64,000 bases of DNA from assembly GCA_000756795.1 (NCBI GenBank), contig CCSI01000003.1, positions 124,001 through 188,000 on the forward strand, written 5' to 3'. Within the stretch, counting starts at the first letter, position 1. Each line of letters begins with the position of its first letter. A program made the translations under genes and the position numbers. Of this stretch, positions 55,301-63,272 are shown one piece after another. Below the pieces are notes generated by a model, which was not told where the DNA came from, searched no databases, and saw only the letters and a program-made list of their open reading frames with translations. Source of the stretch: Qipengyuania vulgaris. Lineage in GTDB: Bacteria; Pseudomonadota; Alphaproteobacteria; Sphingomonadales; Sphingomonadaceae.

Positions 55301-56409
55301 AGCGGTTTCGGTTCGCCACCCTCAAAAACGTGCGTGCAGCCAAGACCTTTCGCATCATCGCTTTCCGCGTTTGCGGCAACGGTCCGCCAGCCCTCGCCGC
55401 GCAGGCGCGCCGCCAGCTCGCGGTCGTGTCCTGCAGGAAGGAATACCGTCCGACGTGCTTCGCCATTGTCCGTGCCGAGCACTTCGAGCAGCGGCTCCAT
55501 GTAGAGCGAGAAGCCCGTCGCGGCCTCGTCGCTGCCCTTGATGGCGTAGGTCCCGCCGCGCCCCAAGGCGCCGCGTGCACCGCTGGCGTGGACGGTGAAG
55601 CCGAACCAGCTCTGGTATTCGAAGCCATGGCGCTCGCTAGGGTCGAGCGTAAGGCGAACACGGTCCCCCAGCGCCCCGGCCACCTCCCGTAGTGCCGCAA
55701 TACGGCTGGCGAGAACACCGCCTGCATCGAGTGCGGCCAGTTTCTCGATGGCTTCATCGAACGGGCCGGTCGCATAGAGCAGCGGCAAGTACGCATCGCC
55801 GCCCGCTGCCTTCAATGCGCCAACATCCTTCATATCGAGCTCGCGGCGCACAGCCTCGCGCTTATCGTCGGCGAGCGGCAGCGCATCCTCGGCCAGCGTG
55901 TCGACGAGGTCGGGCAACGTCAGATCGACCGAGAGGCCGGTGACCCCGGCGGCTTCGAGCGCGTCGAGCGCGACAGTCACTGCCTCGATGGCAGCCGCGA
56001 CATTGTCACTGCCTATAAGCTCTGCACCCATCTGCAAGCGCTGGCGTGCCGGGTCGAGCTGGTCCGCCTTGAGCAGCGCGACGTCGCCAGCATAGCAAAG
56101 ACGCAAGGGGCGCGGCGCATCGGCGAGGCCGGTCGCGGCAATCCGTCCGACCTGCACCGTCATATCGGCGCGCAGTGCCAGCGTGCGCAGGCTTTCGGGG
56201 TCGGTGAAGCGCACCATCCGTCGCGTCGCCACGCCTTCCATGCGACCCGCCAGCGAATGTTCAAACTCGATGAGCGGCGGACGCACACGGTCGTAGCCAT
56301 GGCTGTCCATGGCCTTCAGCACATCGCGCATGGCGCGGGTGATTGTGGCGGCGCGCGCGGGCAGCGCGTCTTCGAGGCCGATGGGCAGGAGATCGTCTGG
56401 CTTGGTCAT
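55297..56409 (-). CDS. hisZ: ATP phosphoribosyltransferase regulatory subunit
   Basis: HisRS-like paralogue without aminoacylation activity that activates short-form HisG in histidine synthesis. It has the HisRS core landmarks (PLIEFEHSL, TLALRADMTVQVGRIA, GAELIGSD) but a divergent C-terminal half (GALGRGGTYAI) and no anticodon domain. 370 residues is typical. It lies 28 bases downstream of serA. HisG itself is not in the window. Confidence 0.9.
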   Translation of the reverse strand: MTKPDDLLPIGLEDALPARAATITRAMRDVLKAMDSHGYDRVRPPLIEFEHSLAGRMEGVATRRMVRFTDPESLRTLALRADMTVQVGRIAATGLADAPRPLRLCYAGDVALLKADQLDPARQRLQMGAELIGSDNVAAAIEAVTVALDALEAAGVTGLSVDLTLPDLVDTLAEDALPLADDKREAVRRELDMKDVGALKAAGGDAYLPLLYATGPFDEAIEKLAALDAGGVLASRIAALREVAGALGDRVRLTLDPSERHGFEYQSWFGFTVHASGARGALGRGGTYAIKGSDEAATGFSLYMEPLLEVLGTDNGEARRTVFLPAGHDRELAARLRGEGWRTVAANAESDDAKGLGCTHVFEGGEPKPL

Positions 56410-56437
56410 AGCGGCGCGTCCCCTGCCCTATCGAAAG

Positions 56438-58021
56438 TCAGAATGCCAGAGGCATTACCGTCTTCACGCCTTCCAGCGCGCAGGCCTTCTTGACGACATC
56501 GTCAGGGATGGGCTGGTCGACGCTCAGCAGCAGCACCGCTTCCCCGCCCGCATTGCGGCGGCCGAGGTTGAAGGTGCCGATGTTGATGCCGTTCTCGCCG
56601 AGAAGCGAACCGATGCGACCGATAAAGCCCGGCGCGTCTTCGTTCACGATGTAGAGCATGTGGCCTTCGAGTTCGGCCTCGATGCGCACGCCGAACATTT
56701 CGACGAGGCGCGGGGCATCGGCTCCGAAGAGCGTTCCTGCCACCGAGCGGTCGCCCTGTTCCGTACCCACGGTCACGCGGATAAGCGTGTTGTAGGCGCC
56801 TTCCTTTTCGTGACGGATGGAGCGGATGTCGAGACCGCGCTCCTTGGCGAGATAGGGTGCGTTGACCATATTCACCGTGTCCGAATACTGGCGCATCAGG
56901 CCCGCGAGGACAGCGCCTTCGATAGGCTTGCCCGAAAGTTCTGCGGCCGCGCCTTCGCGCTCGATCGAAATCTTGGTGAGATTACCATGCGCCAGCTGGC
57001 CGACGAGGCTGCCGAGGTTTTCGGCGAGCTTCATGTAGGGCTTGAGCTTGGGCGCCTCCTCCGCGCTCAGCGAAGGCATGTTGAGCGCGTTGGTGACGCC
57101 GCCATTGACGAGATAGTCCGCCATTTGTTCGGCGACCTGCAGAGCCACATTGACCTGCGCTTCGGTGGTGCTTGCCCCAAGGTGCGGAGTGCAGATGAAG
57201 TTGGGCTTGCCGAACAGCGGGCTTTCGGTTGCCGGCTCGGTCTGGAACACATCCAGCGCTGCGCCCGCGACTTGCCCGCTGTCGAGAGCTTCGGCCAGCG
57301 CAGCCTCGTCGATAAGCCCGCCGCGTGCACAGTTGACGATGCGTACGCCAGGCTTGGTCTTGGCGAGATTTTCCTTCGAGAGGATGTTGCGCGTCTCATC
57401 GGTCAGCGGCGTATGAAGCGTGATGAAATCGGCGCGCGACAGAAGCGTGTCGAGGTCGACCTTCTCCACGCCGATTTCGACGGCGCGTTCCTCGGTCAGG
57501 AAAGGATCGAAGGCGATGACCTTCATCTTGAGGCCCTGCGCGCGGCTGGCGACAATCGAACCGATATTGCCCGCGCCGATAAGGCCGAGCGTCTTGCCGG
57601 TCACTTCGATGCCCATGAAATCCTTCTTCGGCCACTCGCCCTTCTGGGTACGCGTGTCGGCCTGCGGAATCTGGCGGGCGAGCGCCATCATCATGGCAAT
57701 CGCATGCTCGGCCGTGGTGATCGAATTTCCGAACGGCGTATTCATCACGACCACGCCCTTGCCGCTGGCATAGGGAATATCGACATTGTCGACACCGATA
57801 CCGGCGCGGCCGATGACCTTCAGGTTGGTCGCGGCGTCGAGGATTTCCTTGGTCACCTTGGTCGACGAACGGATGGCGAGACCATCGTAGTCGCCGATAC
57901 GTGCGGCGAGTTCTTCGGGCGTCTCGCCCGTGATGACATCGACGTCGCAGCCGCGCTCTTCGAAAATGCGGGCGGCGTTCGGGTCCATCTTGTCGCTGAT
58001 GAGGACTTTGGGTTTGCTCAT
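56438..58021 (-). CDS. serA: D-3-phosphoglycerate dehydrogenase, long (ASB + ACT) form
   Basis: First step of serine synthesis: 3-phosphoglycerate to 3-phosphohydroxypyruvate. 527 residues. Nucleotide-binding GLIGAGNIGSIVA, the catalytic CARGGLIDE (Arg), and TPHLGAST (His) are visible; an allosteric-substrate-binding region and a C-terminal ACT domain (HMLYIVNEDAPGFIGRIGSL) mark the long type. It follows serC by 84 bases in which a strong hairpin lies. Confidence 0.97.
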   Translation of the reverse strand: MSKPKVLISDKMDPNAARIFEERGCDVDVITGETPEELAARIGDYDGLAIRSSTKVTKEILDAATNLKVIGRAGIGVDNVDIPYASGKGVVVMNTPFGNSITTAEHAIAMMMALARQIPQADTRTQKGEWPKKDFMGIEVTGKTLGLIGAGNIGSIVASRAQGLKMKVIAFDPFLTEERAVEIGVEKVDLDTLLSRADFITLHTPLTDETRNILSKENLAKTKPGVRIVNCARGGLIDEAALAEALDSGQVAGAALDVFQTEPATESPLFGKPNFICTPHLGASTTEAQVNVALQVAEQMADYLVNGGVTNALNMPSLSAEEAPKLKPYMKLAENLGSLVGQLAHGNLTKISIEREGAAAELSGKPIEGAVLAGLMRQYSDTVNMVNAPYLAKERGLDIRSIRHEKEGAYNTLIRVTVGTEQGDRSVAGTLFGADAPRLVEMFGVRIEAELEGHMLYIVNEDAPGFIGRIGSLLGENGINIGTFNLGRRNAGGEAVLLLSVDQPIPDDVVKKACALEGVKTVMPLAF

Positions 58022-58076
58022 GACGGATTATTCCTGTCGTTTTCCCGGCTTTACCGGGGACTATTAGGGAGAAGGC

Positions 58077-58098
58077 GGCGGCCCGGCTTGGGGCCGCC
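58077..58098 (-). other. Perfect stem-loop in the serC-serA gap
   Basis: GGCGGCCC / GGGCCGCC (8 bp, 6-base loop) on the minus strand, with a second smaller hairpin (CCCGG/CCGGG, about 58045-58059). No T-tract follows, so RNA processing, stability or attenuation is likelier than termination. Confidence 0.45.
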
Positions 58099-58105
58099 AG
58101 CCGTA

Positions 58106-59260
58106 TCAGCCGTTCTTGACCGTTTCGTAGGCCCACTCGATCCACGGCAGGAGACGCTTCAGGTCTTCCTGCTCGACCGTGCCGCCGCACCAGATGCGCA
58201 GAGACGGCGGGGCATCGCGATAGCCGTTGAAGTCATAGCCGACGTCGCGCTCTTCGAGCAGCTTGACGATTTTCTTCGGCACGCCTGCCTTATCCTCGTC
58301 GGAGAGGCTGTCGTACCAGTCGCCCTGGAAGACGAAACACACGCCGGTGTTGGTCTGCTTGGCAGGGTCGGAGACCATGTTGCGCAGCCACGGGGTCGCT
58401 TCGATCCAGTCCTTGACGATCTTGGCATTGGCATCGGCGCGCTCGAACATCGCCTTGCGGCCGCCCATCGCCTGCGCCCATTCGAGCGCTTCGATATAGT
58501 CTTCGGTGGCGAGCATCGAAGGCGTGTTGATGGTCGCGCCTTCGAAAATACCGGTGTTGATCTTGCCGCCCTTCTTGAGGCGGAAGAGCTTGGGCAGCGG
58601 CCATTCGGGGTCGTATTCCTCGATGCGCTGCACGGCCTTGGGCGAGAGAACCAGCATGCCGTGTTGGGCTTCGCTGCCCATCACCTTTTGCCAGCTGTAG
58701 GTCGTAGCATCGAGCTTCGCCCAGTCCATCTCCATCGCGAAGACGGCGCTGGTGGCGTCGTTGATGGTCACGCCTTCGCGGCCCGGGGCGAGCCAGTCGG
58801 TGTTCGGGATCTTCGCGCCTGAGGTCGTGCCGTTCCAGGTGAAGACGACGTCATTATCTTGCGGGATCGACGCAAGGTCGGGAATTTCACCGTAATCGGC
58901 ATCGAGCGTGGTCAGCTTGGGCAGCTTGAGCTGCTTGACAGCGTCCTGGATCCAGACGTTGCCGAAGCTTTCCCAAGCCGCGACGGTAGCCGGGCGGTCG
59001 GGGCGCAGCATCGTCCACATCGCGCATTCGAGAGCGCCCGTGTCCGACGCCGGCATGATGCCGACAAGGTAATCTTCGGGCACGCCGAGCATCTCCTTCG
59101 ACAGGTCGATGGCATATTTCAGCCGCGACTTGCCGAGCGCGCTGCGATGCGAGCGCCCGAGCGATTCGGTTTTCAGATTGGATGCAGACCAGCCCTTGTG
59201 TTTGGCGGTCGGCCCCGACGAGAAAAAGGGGCGCTCAGGCTTGAGCGTCGGTTCAGTCAT
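58106..59260 (-). CDS. serC: Phosphoserine transaminase
   Basis: PLP enzyme converting 3-phosphohydroxypyruvate to phosphoserine (also used in pyridoxal synthesis). The PLP lysine is Lys192 (TYSWQKVMGSEA); other landmarks are FFSSGPTAKHKGW at the N-terminus and TWNGTTSGAK. 384 residues, the alphaproteobacterial form. ATG at 59260 follows AAGGAGAG, which is part of a hairpin in a probable regulatory leader. Confidence 0.95.
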   Translation of the reverse strand: MTEPTLKPERPFFSSGPTAKHKGWSASNLKTESLGRSHRSALGKSRLKYAIDLSKEMLGVPEDYLVGIMPASDTGALECAMWTMLRPDRPATVAAWESFGNVWIQDAVKQLKLPKLTTLDADYGEIPDLASIPQDNDVVFTWNGTTSGAKIPNTDWLAPGREGVTINDATSAVFAMEMDWAKLDATTYSWQKVMGSEAQHGMLVLSPKAVQRIEEYDPEWPLPKLFRLKKGGKINTGIFEGATINTPSMLATEDYIEALEWAQAMGGRKAMFERADANAKIVKDWIEATPWLRNMVSDPAKQTNTGVCFVFQGDWYDSLSDEDKAGVPKKIVKLLEERDVGYDFNGYRDAPPSLRIWCGGTVEQEDLKRLLPWIEWAYETVKNG

Positions 59261-59320
59261 GTATTCTCTCCTTGCAGAGAGCACGCGCGGCGTTGGGACC
59301 GCGTGGCCCGCCGGCGGCAA
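59261..59320 (-). promoter_or_regulatory. Candidate serC-motif leader RNA
   Basis: On the minus strand two hairpins abut: CACGCG/CGCGTG (59305-59282) with a loop containing TCCCAACG, then CTCTC/GAGAG with loop TGCAAG (59281-59266). The second stem buries the Shine-Dalgarno AAGGAGAG five bases before the serC ATG. This placement fits the alphaproteobacterial serC RNA motif and suggests translational control. Confidence 0.5.
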
Positions 59321-59518
59321 TAAAGTTGCTTGTCAGGGAGTCAATGCGAAATAGGTATGCGTCTCGAGAAACTCCGGCTCGCCCCATCAAGGCGCGAGAG
59401 CGGACTGTCGTTCCAACGCGTATCGGACTGTTCGGCCAGACGGTCCCGAGGGTCGATGGCCCGCAGCATTGCGCTGCCCTCTCGCCAAACCCTCGTCCTT
59501 TTCCTATGGCGCTGCGCA

Positions 59519-60691
59519 ATGGAAGCAAAAGACCTCCGCATCGCGCTGTTCAGCGGGAACTACAATTACACCCGTGACGGCTGCAACCAGGCGTTGAACC
59601 GCCTTGCCGATTATATATTGCGGCAGGGCGCCGCACTGCGGGTATATTCCCCCGTCGTCGAAAACCCCGATTTCCCGCCGACCGGCGACCTCGTCGATGT
59701 GCCTAATATGCGCATGCCGGTGAAGAACCGCGGCGAATATCGCCTCACGCTTGGCCTCGGCAAGGAACAGAAGCGCGACCTCGAAGCGTTCAAGCCCAAC
59801 ATGGTGCATGTGTCCGCTCCCGACCCTACCGGACACGCAGCTGTCAAATGGGCGCGTGAGCACGACATCCCGATTCTCGCCAGCGTCCACACCCGCTTCG
59901 AAACCTACCCGCGCTATTACGGGCTCGGCTTCCTCGAGCCTGCGGTAGAGAGCTTGCTGCGCCGATTCTACCAGCGCACCGATGCGCTCGTCGCCCCCTC
60001 GCAGAGCCAGATCGACGAATTGAAGGCGCAAGGGATGCACGAAGACATCTCTATCTGGTCGCGCGGGGTGGACCGTGAGGTCTTCGACCCGTCGAAGCGC
60101 GACATGGAGTGGCGCCGGGCAAACGGACTTGCGGACGATGATGTCGCCATCGTGTTCCTCGGGCGACTGGTGATGGAGAAGGGGCTCGACGTCTTTTCCG
60201 ACACCATCGTCGAACTGCGCAAGCGACAGGTGCCGCATAAGGTTCTCGTCATCGGCGACGGTCCGGCGCGCGAATGGTTCGAAAAAGCTCTTCCGGGCGG
60301 CACTTTCGTGGGCTTCCAGACCGGCAAGGACCTGGGTCGAGCGCTGGCGAGCGGCGACATTTTCTTCAACCCGTCGATTACCGAAACCTTCGGCAATGTG
60401 ACACTAGAAGCGATGGCCTGCGGGCTGCCCGTGGTGGCGGCAGGTGCAACCGGCGCAGCCAGCCTCGTCAATGACGGCGAGACCGGCCAGCTGGTTCCGC
60501 CCAGCAAGACCGATGCGTTTTCAAAAGGCTGCGCCGAGGCTCTCGCGCCCTATTGCACCGACGATGCCCTGCGCCTCGCGCATGGTGCGGCCGGCGAGAA
60601 AGCTGCCCGCGCCTATAGCTGGGACGCCATCAATCAGGCGGTGGTCGACACCTACCTGCGGCTGCACGACCAGCGCGCAGCCGCCGGCTAG
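59519..60691 (+). CDS. Glycosyltransferase family 4 (GT-B fold)
   Basis: 390-residue cytoplasmic or membrane-associated retaining glycosyltransferase resembling mannosyl-/sulfoquinovosyl-type enzymes. N-terminal GNYNYTRDGCNQALNRL and HVSAPDPTGHAA, VHTRFETYPRYYG; C-terminal donor site SRGVDREVFDP, FLGRLVMEKGLDVF and NPSITETFGNVTLEAMACG (E-x7-E motif). ATG at 59519 (MEAKDLRIALFSG) is preferred; upstream in-frame codons lie in the serC control region. Acceptor unknown. Confidence 0.88.
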   Translation: MEAKDLRIALFSGNYNYTRDGCNQALNRLADYILRQGAALRVYSPVVENPDFPPTGDLVDVPNMRMPVKNRGEYRLTLGLGKEQKRDLEAFKPNMVHVSAPDPTGHAAVKWAREHDIPILASVHTRFETYPRYYGLGFLEPAVESLLRRFYQRTDALVAPSQSQIDELKAQGMHEDISIWSRGVDREVFDPSKRDMEWRRANGLADDDVAIVFLGRLVMEKGLDVFSDTIVELRKRQVPHKVLVIGDGPAREWFEKALPGGTFVGFQTGKDLGRALASGDIFFNPSITETFGNVTLEAMACGLPVVAAGATGAASLVNDGETGQLVPPSKTDAFSKGCAEALAPYCTDDALRLAHGAAGEKAARAYSWDAINQAVVDTYLRLHDQRAAAG

Positions 60692-60692
60692 G

Positions 60693-61145
60693 TCAGCGCA
60701 GAACGCCCTTTTTCGTCATGCGCCGGGCATACCAGGCGAGCAGGCCGGTCACGACCCAGATTATGAGCGAAAAGACCCACATCATTGGTGAATTAAGTTC
60801 TGCGGGCAGGTCTGTGCCAAGCGTGTACAGTGTCGTTCCGGCAAGGCCCACCAGCGCGACGACGAATGCGTGGAAGGAAAAGCGGCTGCGGAGCAACAGC
60901 AGGACCGAACCTGCAAAAGCGCCCCACACTCCAAGCGCCCAGAAAGCATCGGCCCAGGCAGGAAAACTGGTGTAGTAGCCGATCATCGTATCATAGGGCA
61001 CGCCTGCATTGTCTGCGGCAGTCCGCAGGTAGTCTTCGTTGCGCGTCTGCGTCATGGTGTAATCGTAGGCACCGCCAGCGTTCCATAGCGTGGCGACAAT
61101 GCCGATGACCCACAGATGCCACGGCGTCTTGGTTGCAGTTTCCAT
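60693..61145 (-). CDS. Four-helix membrane protein of unknown function
   Basis: 150 residues with four TM helices (LWVIGIVATLWNAGGAYDY, AFWALGVWGAFAGSVLLLL, AFVVALVGLAGTTLYTLG, WVFSLIIWVVTGLLAWYA) and a short periplasmic or loop region (NEDYLRTAADNAGVPYDTMI). GGGGAG precedes ATG at 61145. Convergent with the glycosyltransferase, one base apart. I recognise it only as a conserved hypothetical family. Confidence 0.75.
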   Translation of the reverse strand: METATKTPWHLWVIGIVATLWNAGGAYDYTMTQTRNEDYLRTAADNAGVPYDTMIGYYTSFPAWADAFWALGVWGAFAGSVLLLLRSRFSFHAFVVALVGLAGTTLYTLGTDLPAELNSPMMWVFSLIIWVVTGLLAWYARRMTKKGVLR

Positions 61146-61217
61146 GCGAAATCTCCCCTCTCGCGTCCCTTGCCCCAAAGATTAGCGCGCCGGCGAAATG
61201 ACGCAAGTGGGAGGCTG

Positions 61218-61850
61218 TCAGAGGCGCTCGATCTTCTTCGCCAGCTCGTCGATCAGATCGACGATTTCTTCCATGGTCTTCTGGTCGAGCCCACCGCCGC
61301 GCGCCTTGTTCTTCAGGACGCCGGCAAGGTTGCCCGCGGCACGAAACATTTCGGGCGTTGCATAGGCGCGGCGATGCTCGCCATGGCCAGCCAGCCGCTC
61401 CATCAGCCGCTCGACCTCTTGGGCGCGTTCTTCAAGCTCTGCGCGGCCAGCCTCGGTCGCCTCATAGGCCTTGCGCGTCTCGTCACCCTTGGCGGGCGCA
61501 ATCATTCCCTCGTCTTCGAGCAGCGAGAGCGTGGGATAGACGGTGCCGGGACTCGGCGCGTAGCTGCCACCGGTAAGGTCTTCGACCGCCTTGATGAGTT
61601 CATAGCCGTGGCGCGGCTCGTCTTCGAGCAGCTTGAGCAGCACCAGCCGCAATTCGCCTGAGCCGAACATGCGCTTGCGCCGCCCGCCGCCGCGCTTGCC
61701 GAATGGCCCGTCGGGGCCGAAGGGGTCGCGGGCACCGAAGGGGCCATCGGGTCCGAACGCATCGTCCCAGCCGCCAGCCATGGTGACGTGCGGCCACATG
61801 CCCATTTTCCTCAGCTTGCGTAGCTTCCGCAATTTGTGTGCCCTGTGCAT
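61218..61850 (-). CDS. PadR family transcriptional regulator
   Basis: Winged-helix repressor. The DNA-binding domain (LRLVLLKLLEDEPRHGYELIKAVED, SPGTVYPTLSLLEDEGMI, RKAYEATEAGRAEL) is preceded by a 60-residue basic and glycine-rich N-terminus with two GPDGPFG units and KRGGGRRKR. A C-terminal helical part mediates dimerisation. ATG at 61850 follows AAGGAG by five bases. A perfect AT-rich palindrome at 61883-61894 suggests self-regulation. Confidence 0.9.
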   Translation of the reverse strand: MHRAHKLRKLRKLRKMGMWPHVTMAGGWDDAFGPDGPFGARDPFGPDGPFGKRGGGRRKRMFGSGELRLVLLKLLEDEPRHGYELIKAVEDLTGGSYAPSPGTVYPTLSLLEDEGMIAPAKGDETRKAYEATEAGRAELEERAQEVERLMERLAGHGEHRRAYATPEMFRAAGNLAGVLKNKARGGGLDQKTMEEIVDLIDELAKKIERL

Positions 61851-61882
61851 GGTCACTCCTTCAATGCATCTTCGATAGCTCT

Positions 61883-61894
61883 AAGATATATCTT
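61883..61894. promoter_or_regulatory. PadR operator candidate
   Basis: Perfect 12-base palindrome AAGATATATCTT located 33 bases before the padR start and 62 bases before rarA. Dyads of ATAT-core type are usual PadR sites. It may act on padR itself and could also affect rarA. Confidence 0.55.
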
Positions 61895-61955
61895 GTGAAC
61901 GCCAATGCAAGAGGACGCTGCAATTCCTCTGCGGACATCCTATGTGAGCCGACCA

Positions 61956-63272
61956 ATGGCAGACCTGTTTCCAGACGAACTCCCCCAGAGCCCGCAATCC
62001 GGCGAGATACGCGAGGACGCGCCGCTTGCCGACCGTCTGCGTCCGGCGGATCTCGACGAGGTCATCGGGCAAGACCATTTGACCGGACCCGAGGGCGCGA
62101 TTGGCCGGATGGTGGCCGCCGGTCGCCTGTCGAGCATGATACTCTGGGGTCCTCCCGGCACCGGCAAGACCACTATCGCCCGGCTCTTGGCCGATAGCGT
62201 CGGCATGCGGTTCGAAAGCGTCAGCGCGGTCTTCAGCGGCGTGGCCGACCTCAAGAAAGCCTTTGCCGCTGCCGACAAGGCTGCCGAGGCGGGGCAGCGC
62301 ACGCTGCTGTTCGTGGACGAAATCCACCGCTTCAACCGCGCGCAGCAGGATGGCTTCCTGCCTTTCGTCGAGCGCGGGACAGTGACGCTGGTCGGCGCGA
62401 CCACGGAGAACCCCAGCTTTGCGCTCAACGCTGCCTTGCTCAGCCGGGCGCAGGTGCTCATCCTCCAGCGGCTCGACCACGAGGCGCTGGGGCATTTGCT
62501 TGACCGGGCCGAGGTGTTGGAAGGCCCCCTGCCCCTCACGCCGCAAGCGCGCGATGCGCTGGTGGCGAGCGCCGATGGCGACGGTCGCTTCCTGCTCAAC
62601 CAGGCCGAAACGCTCTACAATGCGAAAATTGACGGGGAACTCGACCCGGCTGCGCTCGGCAAGTTCCTCCAGCGCCGCGTGGCGGTCTACGACAAGGACC
62701 GCGAAGGGCATTACAATCTCATCTCCGCGCTCCACAAAGCGGTGCGCGGCAGCGATGTGCAGGCGAGCCTCTATTACCTCGCGCGCATGCTGACCGCCGG
62801 GGAAGAGCCACGCTTCCTCGCCCGCCGCCTCGTGCGCATGGCGGTGGAGGATATCGGCATGGCCGACCCGCAGGCGCTGGTGCAGTGCATGGCAGCGAAG
62901 GATGCGTACGAGTTTCTCGGCAGCCCCGAGGGCGAGCTCGCGCTGGTGCAGGCCTGCACCTATCTCGCCACCGCGCCAAAATCGAATGCGGTCTACAAGG
63001 CGCAGAAGTCTTCGTTCAAGTCGGCGAAGGAAACCGGCAGCCTGATGCCGCCGCAAAACATCCTCAACGCCCCGACCAAGCTGATGAAGGATATCGGCTA
63101 CGGCTCGGGCTACAGTTATGACCACGATGCCGAAGACGGCTTCTCGGGCGACAATTACTGGCCCGAGGAGATGGAACCGCAGAGCTATTACGAACCGGTC
63201 GAACGCGGTTTCGAGCGGGAGGTGAAGAAGCGGCTCGATTACTGGGACAAGCTGCGGCGTGAACGCTCCTAG
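61956..63272 (+). CDS. rarA: Replication-associated recombination protein A
   Basis: AAA+ ATPase (MgsA/WRNIP1 family) acting at stalled replication forks with SSB. Walker A is GPPGTGKTT (about residues 65-73), Walker B FVDEIHRFN, sensor 1 GATTENPSF, with the RarA-specific C-terminal tetramerisation part (YYLARMLTAGEEPRFLARRL, AMAAKDAYEFLG-type helix). 438 residues from ATG at 61956, chosen over an ATG at 61905. Its stop overlaps the next gene by 14 bases. Confidence 0.94.
   Translation: MADLFPDELPQSPQSGEIREDAPLADRLRPADLDEVIGQDHLTGPEGAIGRMVAAGRLSSMILWGPPGTGKTTIARLLADSVGMRFESVSAVFSGVADLKKAFAAADKAAEAGQRTLLFVDEIHRFNRAQQDGFLPFVERGTVTLVGATTENPSFALNAALLSRAQVLILQRLDHEALGHLLDRAEVLEGPLPLTPQARDALVASADGDGRFLLNQAETLYNAKIDGELDPAALGKFLQRRVAVYDKDREGHYNLISALHKAVRGSDVQASLYYLARMLTAGEEPRFLARRLVRMAVEDIGMADPQALVQCMAAKDAYEFLGSPEGELALVQACTYLATAPKSNAVYKAQKSSFKSAKETGSLMPPQNILNAPTKLMKDIGYGSGYSYDHDAEDGFSGDNYWPEEMEPQSYYEPVERGFEREVKKRLDYWDKLRRERS

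Noticed and set aside
56309-58822. 837-codon plus-strand frame
   Set aside because: Antisense to hisZ/serA/serC; no ribosome site and shadow-like composition.
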